Below, one piece after another: positions 17,216-25,889 of a stretch of 64,000 nt of DNA; within the stretch, counting starts at the first letter, position 1, and every line of letters starts with the position of its first letter. The stretch comes from Oscillibacter valericigenes. GTDB taxonomy: Bacteria; Bacillota; Clostridia; Oscillospirales; Oscillospiraceae. The DNA is taken from positions 87,248 through 151,247 of the forward strand of contig NZ_JACSNX010000005.1 in assembly GCF_016902445.1 (NCBI RefSeq), given 5' to 3'. The translations under genes and the position numbers were made by a program. The notes under the pieces were generated by a model that made no database searches, had not been told where the DNA came from, and saw only the letters and a program-made list of their open reading frames with translations.

Positions 17216-17543
17216 CCTGCATTTATCCGACGAGGCGCAGGCTGATTTGGCCGGGATCAAGTCCTATATCGCAAAGAATTTGGAAAATCCCAGCGTAGCG
17301 ATCTCCACGGTACGGAACATCACAAAGGACATCCGCAGATTGCGGGAGCACAGTCTGATTGGCGCGTCCCTGTCCTCGATTGCCGATGTCGAGAGTGACT
17401 ATCGTTTCCTGGTGACCGGCAGTTACCTCACTTTTTACCGAGTTCTTGACAACGATGTCTATGTGGATCGTGTGCTCTACGGCCGCCGGGATTATCTTCG
17501 CATCCTCTTTGGAGATGTGCAGGACGACGAAACAAACGAATAG
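17208..17543 (+). CDS. ParE/RelE-family toxin
   Basis: 111 residues. LHLSDEAQADLAGIKSYIAK, then RRLREHSLIGASLSS and YRFLVTGSYLTFYRV with a C-terminal DRVLYGRRDYLRILFG match the RelE/ParE fold. RelE members cut mRNA on the ribosome, ParE members poison gyrase; sequence alone does not separate them, though the pattern leans to ParE. Downstream is a good terminator. The pair probably stabilises the mobile element. Confidence 0.85.
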   Translation: MNNLHLSDEAQADLAGIKSYIAKNLENPSVAISTVRNITKDIRRLREHSLIGASLSSIADVESDYRFLVTGSYLTFYRVLDNDVYVDRVLYGRRDYLRILFGDVQDDETNE

Positions 17544-17582
17544 AGACAATCTTCTCCATAGGGAGAAACGATTTGTCACCGG

Positions 17583-17612
17583 AACCGTCTGCAGAGATGC
17601 AGGCGGTTTTTT
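17583..17612 (+). terminator. Intrinsic terminator after the toxin gene
   Basis: ACCGTCTGCA/TGCAGGCGGT stem with a GAGA loop, followed by TTTTTT. Confidence 0.8.
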
Positions 17613-17759
17613 CTATGGCAGGCATATCAAAATCTGGACCGCAATACAAAGATAAAATCCTGCCCGCAGATGATAACTTTCTGAAAATAGTTGCGGTTGG
17701 GGGTGGCTATTTGGAGAAAGTTCGGGTATTGTGTGTTGCTGGCAAAGGAGGCGGCACAC

Positions 17760-18062
17760 ATGCGAGACACACTGGAAAATCTATACTTTGGAAATATCAC
17801 CCCCAACGATCAGATCGTCAAATCGGGGACTGCCCTGAAAAAGGCTATGGAACAGTCAGCAGAGTGCGAGGAGAAACTCACCGCCCTGCTGGAGGACAAA
17901 GAAAAAGCGCTGCTGCTCCGGCTCATCAACGCAGAGAATGAGATCGGCAGCACCATGGCCCTGGAGAACTTCATCCTGGGTTTCCGGCTGGGAGTGCGCA
18001 TGATCCTGGAGGCCCTGGACGAGGATGACGGCAGTCTGCTCGACCCAAACAAGGAGGGATAG
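17760..18062 (+). CDS. DUF6809 family protein
   Basis: 100 residues. The order MRDTLENLYFGNITPNDQIV, then ECEEKLTALLEDKEKALLLR and ALENFILGFRLGVRMILEAL fits DUF6809, a small helical family that recurs in Clostridial mobile elements. Function unknown. ATG 17760 has AAAGGAGG upstream. The stop lies 3 bases before the first integrase gene, so they are probably co-transcribed. Confidence 0.72.
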   Translation: MRDTLENLYFGNITPNDQIVKSGTALKKAMEQSAECEEKLTALLEDKEKALLLRLINAENEIGSTMALENFILGFRLGVRMILEALDEDDGSLLDPNKEG

Positions 18063-18065
18063 CCT

Positions 18066-19274
18066 ATGGCAAAACGCAGGCCGTCCGGCGACGGCATGGT
18101 ACGGAAGCGGGAGGACGGCCGCTGGGAGGGCCGCATCGTGGTGGGCCACAAGCAAAACGGCGAGCCCATCTTCCGGTATGTCCTGGCCAAAACCCAGAAG
18201 GAACTGCTGGACAAGCTCCACCGGGACCTGGAGGCCTTTCAGGACGTGGAGCTCACCGAGGACAGCCGCATGACCCTGGGGGAGTGGCTGGACCGGTGGA
18301 TGGAGGACTACGGCGCGGCCACCCTGCGGCCCAACACCCTGCGCAGCTACGAGCAGTTCATCCGGTGCTACATCAAGCCCTATCTGGGGGATAAAATCGT
18401 CTCCCGGGTGACCCGCATGGACATCCAGAAGCTGTACCGAAAACTGAAACACGAGGGCCGTGTCCGCGAGCACCCGGAACACGGGCATGAGCTGTCGGAC
18501 ACCATGGTGCTCCGCATCCACGCCATGCTCCACCGGTGCCTGAAGGACGCGGAGGCGGCCCATGTGATCGCCCGGAACCCCACCGATGGAGCTGCGGTGC
18601 CCAAGGCCAACCATCGTCCCAAGCAGATCCTCACGAAGGAGCAGATGGAGACATTTCTGGCTGCAGTGGAGCGCAACGAGATCTGGCGGGATTTCTTCTA
18701 CACGGAGCTGACCACCGGCCTGCGCCGGGGCGAGATCTGCGGCCTCATGTGGCAGGACTTCGATGAGAAGGCCGGGACGCTGAAGATTCTTCGGTCCGTG
18801 AATGTCCCCAAGGCCGGAGAGCTGGAGATCGGTGAGACAAAGACCAGCCAGGGCCGGCGGACCATCCGCCTGCCGCCCAGCACCGTCCAGCGTCTGCGGG
18901 AGCGGAAACAGCACACCGTCAGCCAGTGGATCTTCCCGGAACCTCTGGCTCCGGAGAAACCGGTGCGCCCCAGCGCCGCCTACTACTGGATGAAACGAAT
19001 TTTGAGAGAGGCGGGGCTGCCTGCGATCAGGTTCCACGATTTAAGGCATACCTTTGCCACCCATGCCCTCACCAGCGGCGTGGACGCCAAGACCCTGTCC
19101 GGCATTCTGGGCCACACCAACGCCAGCTTCACCCTGGACACCTACACCCATGTGACGCCGGACATGCAGCAGGAGGCCAGCCACATCGTGGGCGGCTTTC
19201 TGGAAGATCTCCTGGGGGAAGACCTGAAACCGTGGCAGAGAGGCAGGCCGGAGGGAGGTGCACGCCATGGCTAA
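18066..19274 (+). CDS. Tyrosine recombinase/integrase 1
   Basis: 402 residues. An N-terminal arm-binding region (GDGMVRKREDGRWEGRIVVG), a SAM-like core-binding domain (about 75-180), and a catalytic domain with R220 in TTGLRRGE, H324-x-x-R327 in HDLRHTFATHAL, H350 in GHTNASFT and nucleophile Y360. It should integrate and excise the element. Its end overlaps the next integrase by 8 bases. Related in layout to the second integrase, so the two probably arose by duplication or co-acquisition. Confidence 0.9.
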   Translation: MAKRRPSGDGMVRKREDGRWEGRIVVGHKQNGEPIFRYVLAKTQKELLDKLHRDLEAFQDVELTEDSRMTLGEWLDRWMEDYGAATLRPNTLRSYEQFIRCYIKPYLGDKIVSRVTRMDIQKLYRKLKHEGRVREHPEHGHELSDTMVLRIHAMLHRCLKDAEAAHVIARNPTDGAAVPKANHRPKQILTKEQMETFLAAVERNEIWRDFFYTELTTGLRRGEICGLMWQDFDEKAGTLKILRSVNVPKAGELEIGETKTSQGRRTIRLPPSTVQRLRERKQHTVSQWIFPEPLAPEKPVRPSAAYYWMKRILREAGLPAIRFHDLRHTFATHALTSGVDAKTLSGILGHTNASFTLDTYTHVTPDMQQEASHIVGGFLEDLLGEDLKPWQRGRPEGGARHG

Positions 19275-20847
19275 GCGGCGGAAAAAGGGCGAGGGCTCCG
19301 TCCGCCAGCGGAAAGATGGCCGCTGGGAGGGCCGGGTGGTCATCGGCTACGACGAGAAGGGCCTGCCCAGAACAAAGAACGTCCTGGCTAAGACGAAACG
19401 GGAGTGCCAGGAGAAGCTGAAGCAGCTCCGGGAGACGGTGACCGGCTCCAAGACGGAGAAGGTCCGGTCGGAGATGCCCTTTGGAGAGTGGCTGGACTTC
19501 TGGTACCAGAACTATGTGAAGCCCCAGATCCGCCCCACCACCCAGGCTAACTACGAGGCGAAGATCTATCAGCACATCATCCCGGAGCTGGGGAAGATCC
19601 CCCTGAACCAGCTGGCCCAGAAGGACCTCCAGCAGTTCTATGCCCGGATGAAAACGGGCGGGCGGCTCATCCGCACAGAGCAGTTCGGCAAGGGCCTCTC
19701 CGACTCCATGGTGCGCGGCCTCCACGCCGCCTGCCGGTCCGCTCTGGAGAAGGCCGTGCAGGAGGATCTGATCCGCACCAACCCGGCGGTGGGCTGCAAG
19801 CTGCCGCCCAAGCGGGGCCGGGAGATGCAGGTGCTGGGCCGGGAGGAGCTCCAGCGGTTCCTCATCCAGGCCCAGGCAGACGGTTATTTCGAACTGTTTC
19901 TTCTGGACTTATGTACCGGCCTGCGGCGGGGCGAACTGCTGGCCCTCCAGTGGGACGACCTGGACTTCAAGACCGGGACCCTGACCGTGAACAAGCAGGT
20001 CTACGAGGTGAAGGGGCGGCTCCAGGTGAGCGTTCCAAAGACCCGCGCCTCCATCCGCAGGCTGGTCCTGCCGTCCGGCGTGGTGGAGGTGCTGCGGGCG
20101 TATCGGGAGACGGTGGACTCCCGGTGGATGTTTCCCTCGCCGGTCAAAGAGGACATGCCCATGACACCGGGAGCGGTGCGCCGGCGGCTCCAGATCATTC
20201 TGGAGCGGGCCGGGTGTAAGAGAATCAGATTTCATGATTTACGGCATACTTTTGCCACATTATCCCTGGAAAACGGCATGGATGTGAAGACCCTCTCCGC
20301 CATGCTGGGCCATGTGTCTGCGGCCACTACCCTGGACATCTACACCCACGTCACCGGGGATATGCAGACCGAGGCGGCGGCCAAGATCGACCGGGGGCTG
20401 GGCAACGAGGTGCGGGAGGAATCCGTTCAGGCAGAGCAAAACCCGGCCGCAGACTTCCAGCCGGTGCTGAGAAAGACCCGGAAGCCCGGAACCGGGTGCA
20501 TCACACAGATCAACGACCACCTGTTTGAGGGCCGCTACTCCCCCACCTGGCCGGACGGCACCAAGCACTCCAAATGCGTCTACGCCCACACCCGGGAGGA
20601 GTGCGAGGCAAAGCTAAGGGTGCTGATCCAGCAGATGAACAAAGAGCGGCAGGCCCTGCGGGACCAAGCACGGGGCATCACTCCGCCGGATAAGCTCACC
20701 AAGATCCAGAAGAAAATCTGGACGTACATGAAATTCCACCCGGAGGTGACCAGCTTCCGAGCCATCGCCAGAGGCGCCGGAGTGACCCGACACACGGCGG
20801 CGAAATGGTATGAGATGATGCGGGGGATGCTGGGGCGGGCGGCGTAA
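19267..20847 (+). CDS. Tyrosine recombinase/integrase 2 with C-terminal extension
   Basis: 526 residues, about 120 longer than integrase 1. The N-terminal GEGSVRQRKDGRWEGRVVIG is close to that of integrase 1. Catalytic residues: R220 (CTGLRRGELL), H323-x-x-R326 (HDLRHTFATLSL), H349 (GHVSAATT), Y359. The extension (about 400-526) holds a second arm-like repeat (INDHLFEGRYSPTWPDGTKH) and a final helical segment, FRAIARGAGVTRHTAAKWYE, that reads as an HTH. ATG 19267 has GGGAGG eight bases upstream. The last ~130 bases recur at 22322-22460. Both integrases look intact, so a paired-recombinase mechanism is possible. Confidence 0.88.
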   Translation: MAKRRKKGEGSVRQRKDGRWEGRVVIGYDEKGLPRTKNVLAKTKRECQEKLKQLRETVTGSKTEKVRSEMPFGEWLDFWYQNYVKPQIRPTTQANYEAKIYQHIIPELGKIPLNQLAQKDLQQFYARMKTGGRLIRTEQFGKGLSDSMVRGLHAACRSALEKAVQEDLIRTNPAVGCKLPPKRGREMQVLGREELQRFLIQAQADGYFELFLLDLCTGLRRGELLALQWDDLDFKTGTLTVNKQVYEVKGRLQVSVPKTRASIRRLVLPSGVVEVLRAYRETVDSRWMFPSPVKEDMPMTPGAVRRRLQIILERAGCKRIRFHDLRHTFATLSLENGMDVKTLSAMLGHVSAATTLDIYTHVTGDMQTEAAAKIDRGLGNEVREESVQAEQNPAADFQPVLRKTRKPGTGCITQINDHLFEGRYSPTWPDGTKHSKCVYAHTREECEAKLRVLIQQMNKERQALRDQARGITPPDKLTKIQKKIWTYMKFHPEVTSFRAIARGAGVTRHTAAKWYEMMRGMLGRAA

Positions 20848-20852
20848 AATGT

Positions 20853-20891
20853 GGAAGAGGCTGGCATCACACTTTGATACCAGCCTCTTCC
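20853..20891. terminator. Terminator between integrase 2 and the AAA ATPase gene
   Basis: GGAAGAGGCTGGCATC paired with GATACCAGCCTCTTCC around a 7-base loop. It lies between convergent genes and could serve both. Confidence 0.7.
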
Positions 20892-20913
20892 TGTGATCCA
20901 GATGATCCGCTGC

Positions 20914-22215
20914 TCAGACCAATGTATCGTCCAGCAGGAAGTCCAAGACTCCAATATTCAGAACGCCGTTGTCATCGTACCAACGTTTCCGGATGTCGTG
21001 CCGGACGATGATCTTCGGAAAAGAGTCCCCCGTCAGGGAGAGCGGTTTGTTTTCCGTGACAGACTGTTCCTCCGTCCCAAGAGCGTAGGCGGACTGGATA
21101 TAAGTCTTTTTTCCGCCGGAAGCAGCAATGAAGTCGATCTCCCGTGCTACCGGGGTCAGTTTTCCTTTGGCGTTTCGCTCATTGCTGTACACGATCCCAA
21201 TGTCCACTGCGCACTCCCGCACCATCAGCTCATTGAAAAGGATGTTCTCCATGATGTGGGTCATCTCCTGCTGGCGGAAGCCGATGCGGGTATTCCGCAG
21301 GCCGATGTCCTCACAGTAATATTTGTTGGGGTAATCGAAATAGCTTTTCCCCTTGACATCCCAGCGCTTGCACTCAGTAAAAAGGAATGCGTCTGCCAAA
21401 TGATCCATATACGCTTTCACAGTGTTGAGGGAAACCGTATTCTCGCCGCTCCGCTTCTGCTTGGAGTTGATGGTGTCCGTCACCCTGGTGGGGTTGGTCA
21501 GTGATCCCACTGAGGAGCAGAGCAGGTCCAGAATATCCGAGAGCACATCCTCCCGTTTGACCTTCTTGCGCTCCACAATGTCCTTCAAATAAACTTCGGA
21601 GAACAGCGAACTCAGGTACTGCATTTTCGCCGCGTCAGTGGGGCGGGACAAGATCAGCGGCATTCCGCCGTAGAAGGCGTAATTTTCAAATGCGTCCTCC
21701 TTGTCCCCGCCCACAGCGGAGTAATACTCCGCAAAGCTGAGCGGATGCACCCGGATCTCGTCGCTGCGCCCCCGGAACTCGGTGAGGATATCTGAGGAGA
21801 GCATCCAGGAGTTGCTTCCGGTCACATAGATGTCCAGATTGGACAGGGACTTCAAATCGTTGAGCGTATCGTAGAAGGTGATCTTCTTCCCGTCCGGGTT
21901 ATAGGGATTCGGCACTTCGTCCGACATCTGGATCTCGTCTACGAAAAGATAGAATTGCTCCCTCTGATTTTCAACGATCTCCCGGACACGATTTGCAAGC
22001 TCCAGCGGGTTCCGATACCGGATATCACGGGTCAGATCCAACTCAAAGGAGAGAATGTGATCTGCCGGAACGCCCTCCCCCAGCAGATAAGTGCGGAACA
22101 GATTGCGGAGGAGGTAGGACTTTCCGCAGCGGCGGATGCCGGTGATGACCTTCACTTGTCCATCCCACATGAAGGATATGAGCTTGTTCAGATAGCGGTC
22201 CCGTTTGATCTCCAT
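20914..22215 (-). CDS. AAA ATPase with DUF4143
   Basis: 433 residues. Walker A GIRRCGKSYLL near residue 30, Walker B FLFVDEIQMSDEV near 95, sensor-like VTGSNSWMLSSD near 135, then RVHPLSFAEYYSAV and YGGMPLIL: the AAA_14 + DUF4143 architecture. The C-terminal part (REIDFIAASGGKKTYIQSAY) resembles the nuclease-like DUF4143 tail. Members are abundant in gut anaerobes and their role is unknown. ATG 22215 is chosen (GAGGTG seven bases upstream) over GTG 22230. It sits between two copies of the integrase 3' end, on the opposite strand, so it may be cargo moved with the element. Confidence 0.85.
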   Translation of the reverse strand: MEIKRDRYLNKLISFMWDGQVKVITGIRRCGKSYLLRNLFRTYLLGEGVPADHILSFELDLTRDIRYRNPLELANRVREIVENQREQFYLFVDEIQMSDEVPNPYNPDGKKITFYDTLNDLKSLSNLDIYVTGSNSWMLSSDILTEFRGRSDEIRVHPLSFAEYYSAVGGDKEDAFENYAFYGGMPLILSRPTDAAKMQYLSSLFSEVYLKDIVERKKVKREDVLSDILDLLCSSVGSLTNPTRVTDTINSKQKRSGENTVSLNTVKAYMDHLADAFLFTECKRWDVKGKSYFDYPNKYYCEDIGLRNTRIGFRQQEMTHIMENILFNELMVRECAVDIGIVYSNERNAKGKLTPVAREIDFIAASGGKKTYIQSAYALGTEEQSVTENKPLSLTGDSFPKIIVRHDIRKRWYDDNGVLNIGVLDFLLDDTLV

Positions 22216-22321
22216 AGCGCCACACCTCACTGAAAACTTTACAGATTTATCATACTACTTTTCAATGAAAATTATACAACTGCTTGCGCGCTGTGGCAAG
22301 TGATTTGTGCGGAGGTTTGCA

Positions 22322-22460
22322 ATTTGGGACGTACATGAAGTTCCACCCCGACGTGACCAGCTTCCGGGCCATCGCCCGAGGCGCCGGGGTGACAAGGCAC
22401 ACAGCGGCCAAGTGGTATGAGATGATGCGGGGGATACTGGGGGTGGGGAATCTGAAATAG
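22322..22460 (+). pseudogene. Integrase 3'-end fragment, second copy
   Basis: From TTTGGGACGTACATGAA to the TAG at 22458-22460 the sequence reads TYMKFHPDVTSFRAIARGAG and ends GILGVGNLK. It is a near copy of the last ~45 codons of integrase 2 (20710-20847) with scattered third-base changes. The rest of that integrase is missing. It marks either an older, deleted element or a duplicated end of the present one. The gap 22216-22634 holds nothing else but the terminator after it. Confidence 0.85.
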
Positions 22461-22462
22461 AG

Positions 22463-22498
22463 GAGGATCGTATCATAACTCGATACGATCCTCTTTCA
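22463..22498 (+). terminator. Terminator after the integrase fragment
   Basis: GAGGATCGTATC/GATACGATCCTC stem, 7-base loop, then TTTCATTT. Confidence 0.7.
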
Positions 22499-22634
22499 TT
22501 TGTCATTATATCAATGTTTTCAATCTCATGACGGGCGATAATCTTTGAGAAGGAGGCCCCGGTTAGGGATGAAAGTATTCTGGGTAACGGTCGTCTCCTC
22601 GGTTTTCAGGACGCAGAATGGCAGAACCCAACGG

Positions 22635-24605
22635 TCACATGCCGTCCCGAAGCACGTCCTGATCCCGCAGGACCTTTTCGATGACGGTCCCCCGGACCGC
22701 CTTCAGCAGGGGCTTTTTCAGCAGCTCCAGAGGACCGGGCAACGAGACCTCCAGCGGGGACCTGCCGTCCATCAGGCAGACGGTGCTGTGCAGCAGCTCC
22801 CGGATGTCGTACACGCTGCCCCACACCTCGGGCACCCCCCGGTCCACCCCCAGCAGGCCGTAGACGGCCTCCATGGCGGTGCGCACGGAGTACTCGGTGG
22901 TGAACACGGTGTCCCGGGGGGTGTCGGCGAACTGGCCCAGGAAGGCGAAGTTCACGCAGCCGTCGGGGATCACATCGGGCCGGTCTCCCCTGGTCCGGGG
23001 CATGAAAAAGGCGGTGATGTAGGGCATCATGGTGGGCACGCACACGGCGCTGTGGGCAGCCAGGTCCGGGATCTGCTCCACCGGCACGCCGATGTGGTAG
23101 AGCCACTCCTGGGTGATCTCCTTTCCGGTACACTCCTTCATGGGCTTTTTCACATAGTCGCCGGGTACGTCGGTAAAGAGGCCGTACACCCAGACGCACA
23201 CCTTCTCCGGCTCCTGCTCCTTGAACTGCCCCTGGCGGTTGATGGTCCAGCTCAGCAGCCACTTGGAGTCCTGACAGCTGACGATACCGCCGGTGACCAC
23301 CTTCCCGGTGCGGGGGTCCCGCTTGCAGATGTTGGTGATATAGGGGAGGATCTTGTCGTCCAAAGTGGTGATGGTGGCCGACTCCCAGTTGGTCTTGGAG
23401 ATGTCGGAGCAGAACTTCTCCGGCCGTCCAAAGGCGGAATCCTGCTTGGCGATGTTCTTCCACAAGCTCCAGCAGCCGCTGGTGCGCACCTCCGCGTCCC
23501 CGTTGGGGGCGTGGTCCTGGTCGCCGTAGATGGTCCCCTCGGTGCAGGAGCCGTTGGTGACAAACACCAGGTCGTTCTCCGTGAGGACAATGCCCTGCTC
23601 CGCGCCGTTGACCCGGCACTCGATGGCGGTGGCCGTCTTTCTGCCGTCCCGGATGTCGAAGATCACGTTGGTGACCTCGGTGCCGAAACGGAAGTCCACC
23701 CCGGCCTCCTCCAGGTACTTCTGCATGGGCAGGATCAGGGACTCGTACTGGTTGTATCGGGTGAACTTCAGGGCGCTGAAGTCGGGGAGCCCTGCGATGT
23801 GGTGAATGAAGCGCTGGAAGTAGAGCTTCATCTCCAGGGCGCTGTGCCAGTTCTCAAAGGCGAACATGGTCCGCCAGTACAGCCAGAAGGTGGAGGAGAA
23901 CACCTCGTCGTCAAAGACGTCCTCGATGGTCTTGTCGTACAGGTCCTCGTCCGGGGTCATGAAGAGCTTCATGATCTCCATGCAGCCCTTCTGGCTCAGG
24001 TTGAACTTCCCGTCGGTGCGGGCGTCCCGGCCCCGGTCCACCGTTGCCCGGCACAGGGAGTAGTTGGGGTCGTGCTTGTTGAGCCAGTAGAACTCATCCA
24101 ACACCGAGGCCCCCGGCTTCTCCAAAGAGGGGATGGAGCGGAACAGGTCCCACAGGCACTCGAAGTGGTCCTCCATCTCCCGGCCGCCCCGCATCACATA
24201 GCCCCGGCTGGGGTCGAAGATGCCGTCGCAGGCACCGCCGGCCACGTCCATGGCCTCCAGGATGTGGATGTGGTCCCCGGGCATCTGCCCGTCCCGCACC
24301 AGGAAGCAGGCCGCCGCCAGGGCCGCCAGGCCGCTGCCCACAATGTAGGCGCTCTTGTTCTCCACGCCCTCCGGCTTCTCCGGCCGGGCAAAGGCCTCAT
24401 AGTTGCCGTTGGTATAATAGATGCCCTTGCGGTTTTTCTCATGTTTCCCCAGCTCCGTATTCCGATAGGAGGCCGAAGCGCAGGTTTCAGGCCCGGACTT
24501 CTCCACCGCCTTTTGGCCGCCCGCCCCCTTCTTTGCCAGGACTACCGCCGCGCCCGCTCCAGCTACAGCCGCCGCTGCAGTCAGTGCTCCCAATTTCTTA
24601 TCCAT
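22635..24605 (-). CDS. ohyA: Oleate hydratase
   Basis: 656 residues, FAD flavoprotein of the myosin-cross-reactive-antigen family, which adds water to the cis-9 double bond of oleic and linoleic acid to give 10-hydroxy fatty acids, often as detoxification. Signs: FAD-binding YIVGSGLAALAAACFLVRDG, then EAMDVAGGACDG, RGGREMEDHFECLWDLF (substrate site glutamate region), FWLYWRTMFAFENWHSALEM and TYLN-type C-terminal helices. A hydrophobic stretch near the N terminus (AAAAVAGAGAAVVLAKKG) could be a weak anchor. ATG 24605 has AAAGGCGG eight bases upstream; an ATG at 24653 is possible. A TetR regulator gene lies immediately upstream. Confidence 0.93.
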   Translation of the reverse strand: MDKKLGALTAAAAVAGAGAAVVLAKKGAGGQKAVEKSGPETCASASYRNTELGKHEKNRKGIYYTNGNYEAFARPEKPEGVENKSAYIVGSGLAALAAACFLVRDGQMPGDHIHILEAMDVAGGACDGIFDPSRGYVMRGGREMEDHFECLWDLFRSIPSLEKPGASVLDEFYWLNKHDPNYSLCRATVDRGRDARTDGKFNLSQKGCMEIMKLFMTPDEDLYDKTIEDVFDDEVFSSTFWLYWRTMFAFENWHSALEMKLYFQRFIHHIAGLPDFSALKFTRYNQYESLILPMQKYLEEAGVDFRFGTEVTNVIFDIRDGRKTATAIECRVNGAEQGIVLTENDLVFVTNGSCTEGTIYGDQDHAPNGDAEVRTSGCWSLWKNIAKQDSAFGRPEKFCSDISKTNWESATITTLDDKILPYITNICKRDPRTGKVVTGGIVSCQDSKWLLSWTINRQGQFKEQEPEKVCVWVYGLFTDVPGDYVKKPMKECTGKEITQEWLYHIGVPVEQIPDLAAHSAVCVPTMMPYITAFFMPRTRGDRPDVIPDGCVNFAFLGQFADTPRDTVFTTEYSVRTAMEAVYGLLGVDRGVPEVWGSVYDIRELLHSTVCLMDGRSPLEVSLPGPLELLKKPLLKAVRGTVIEKVLRDQDVLRDGM

Positions 24606-24694
24606 GTCAGATACCGCCTTTCCGATCCTGCCGCTTCTGCGGGCCGGATTCATTTTGATGGCTTGATTTTACTCCCTGCAAAGCATTTCTTCTA

Positions 24695-24747
24695 TTTACA
24701 ATCCGGGCCCGATGATCAAAAACTAATCATCGGGCCCGGATTGTAAA
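24695..24747. terminator. 22-bp perfect palindrome between tetR and ohyA
   Basis: TTTACAATCCGGGCCCGATGAT pairs perfectly with its complement across a 9-base loop. It begins 8 bases after the TetR gene stop (minus strand) and 90 before ohyA. It may terminate the regulator transcript; the perfect symmetry also leaves room for an operator role. T-run on the minus side is weak. Confidence 0.55.
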
Positions 24748-24754
24748 GCGGCTC

Positions 24755-25315
24755 TTATTCTGTTTCCGAAAAATTTCGGATGGCGTTGGCGATACTGCCC
24801 CGCATGGCGGCGCTGATCTTTCCCGTCAACACCTGGGGATCGTCGGTCATTCCTTGGCGAATCCAGTCCAGCATAACCCCTACAAAACTGTACTTGTAAA
24901 ATTCCGCAATAAAGGACTTATCCTCCTCAGAGATGGCCGTCCCCCGGCTCTGCTCTTCCACCACGCCCCGGATCAGGCCATAGGTCAGCTGGTAGAGGAA
25001 CCGCTCCATCTGCTCCCGGCTGATACAGCGGTAGGCGTTGAGGATGAAGGGCTTGTTTTCCAGCACCGCCTCAAAGATCTGCAAAAGCCCCTCCTGCCAG
25101 GTCTCGTAGGTCTTCTTCCCCTGGAGGGCCTTGGACGCGTCCTCGATGCAGGCCCACTCCACCAGGTCGTAGATGTCCTGGAAGTGGTAGTAGAAGGCCA
25201 TGCGGCTGATGCCGCAGTCCTCGGTGATGTCCCGGATGGTAATCTTGTCCAGGGGCTTTTTCAGCAGCATATGCTTCAGGGATTCCTCCAGAGCCTGCTT
25301 TGTGGTGTTTGGCAT
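24755..25315 (-). CDS. TetR/AcrR-family regulator (DhaS-like)
   Basis: 186 residues. N-terminal HTH: TKQALEESLKHMLLKKPLDK, ITIRDITEDCGISRMAFYYH, FQDIYDLVEW. The C-terminal ligand domain is of the DhaS/TetR_C type (LTYGLIRGVVEEQ). Genes of this subfamily often sit beside oleate hydratase; it is likely to sense fatty acids or membrane stress and control ohyA, an inference from context. It starts 1 base after the SGNH hydrolase stop, so both are in one operon. Confidence 0.85.
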   Translation of the reverse strand: MPNTTKQALEESLKHMLLKKPLDKITIRDITEDCGISRMAFYYHFQDIYDLVEWACIEDASKALQGKKTYETWQEGLLQIFEAVLENKPFILNAYRCISREQMERFLYQLTYGLIRGVVEEQSRGTAISEEDKSFIAEFYKYSFVGVMLDWIRQGMTDDPQVLTGKISAAMRGSIANAIRNFSETE

Positions 25316-25316
25316 A

Positions 25317-25889
25317 TTACTGCGCCTCCTTTTCGTGCTGCCGGATCACTGCCGCAATGGTCTCCGCCGCAATATGAGAGCCCAGCTCACTGGGGTGGAC
25401 GCCGTCAGTGGCGTAGAGATTCTGGGTGTCGGACAACTCATAAAACCGCCGGCCCACATCGGCGATCAGGGCGTTATTTTCCTGTGCCGCCCTGTGGTAA
25501 GCCTCGGACAGCTTCTGGGCCATCTCGTCGTAATCCCAGCCCTTGCCCGTCAGCTTGGCTCCGCCCCTCTGATAGGCCCATGTAGCAAACAAAATGGGGA
25601 CCGCTCCGTTTGCCCGGATCTGCCGGCAAAGCCGCTCCACGCTGGAGAAGAAGCTCCTCGGGGCGGTGATAGGGCCGTGGCTCATCTCCTGGAGCACCAC
25701 ATAGTCCCACTTCTCCTTTTGGAGCGCCGCCTGGGTCTGACTGCCCAGCTTGGTGCTGGGGTTCAGCTGTTCCGACAGCCGCGCCCCGCCCCGGGTGTGG
25801 TGGACCACCTCCGCTCCGGTCAGGTTGGCCAGCATCTGAGGCATATGATTGGTGGAGATAAAGCTGTTGCCCAGCATGAGGATTCGCAT
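25317..25889 (-). CDS. SGNH/GDSL-family hydrolase
   Basis: 190 residues. Block I MRILMLGNSFISTNHMPQML (Ser in GNS), glycine in HHTRGGARLSEQL, VVLQEMSHGP, and block V YATDGVHPSELGSHIAAE with the Asp-His pair. No signal peptide, so it is a cytoplasmic esterase or acyl hydrolase. It is the first gene of an operon with tetR and perhaps ohyA, so it could act on fatty acyl compounds; the substrate is not known. Confidence 0.87.
   Translation of the reverse strand: MRILMLGNSFISTNHMPQMLANLTGAEVVHHTRGGARLSEQLNPSTKLGSQTQAALQKEKWDYVVLQEMSHGPITAPRSFFSSVERLCRQIRANGAVPILFATWAYQRGGAKLTGKGWDYDEMAQKLSEAYHRAAQENNALIADVGRRFYELSDTQNLYATDGVHPSELGSHIAAETIAAVIRQHEKEAQ

Noticed and set aside
13505..20847. Integrative conjugative element
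   Set aside because: Relaxase and integrases are present, but no VirB4, VirD4 or other secretion genes; it is mobilizable only.
22545..24746. 733-residue open frame opposite oleate hydratase
   Set aside because: High-GC antisense shadow, with no domain sense; the minus gene has a full family match.
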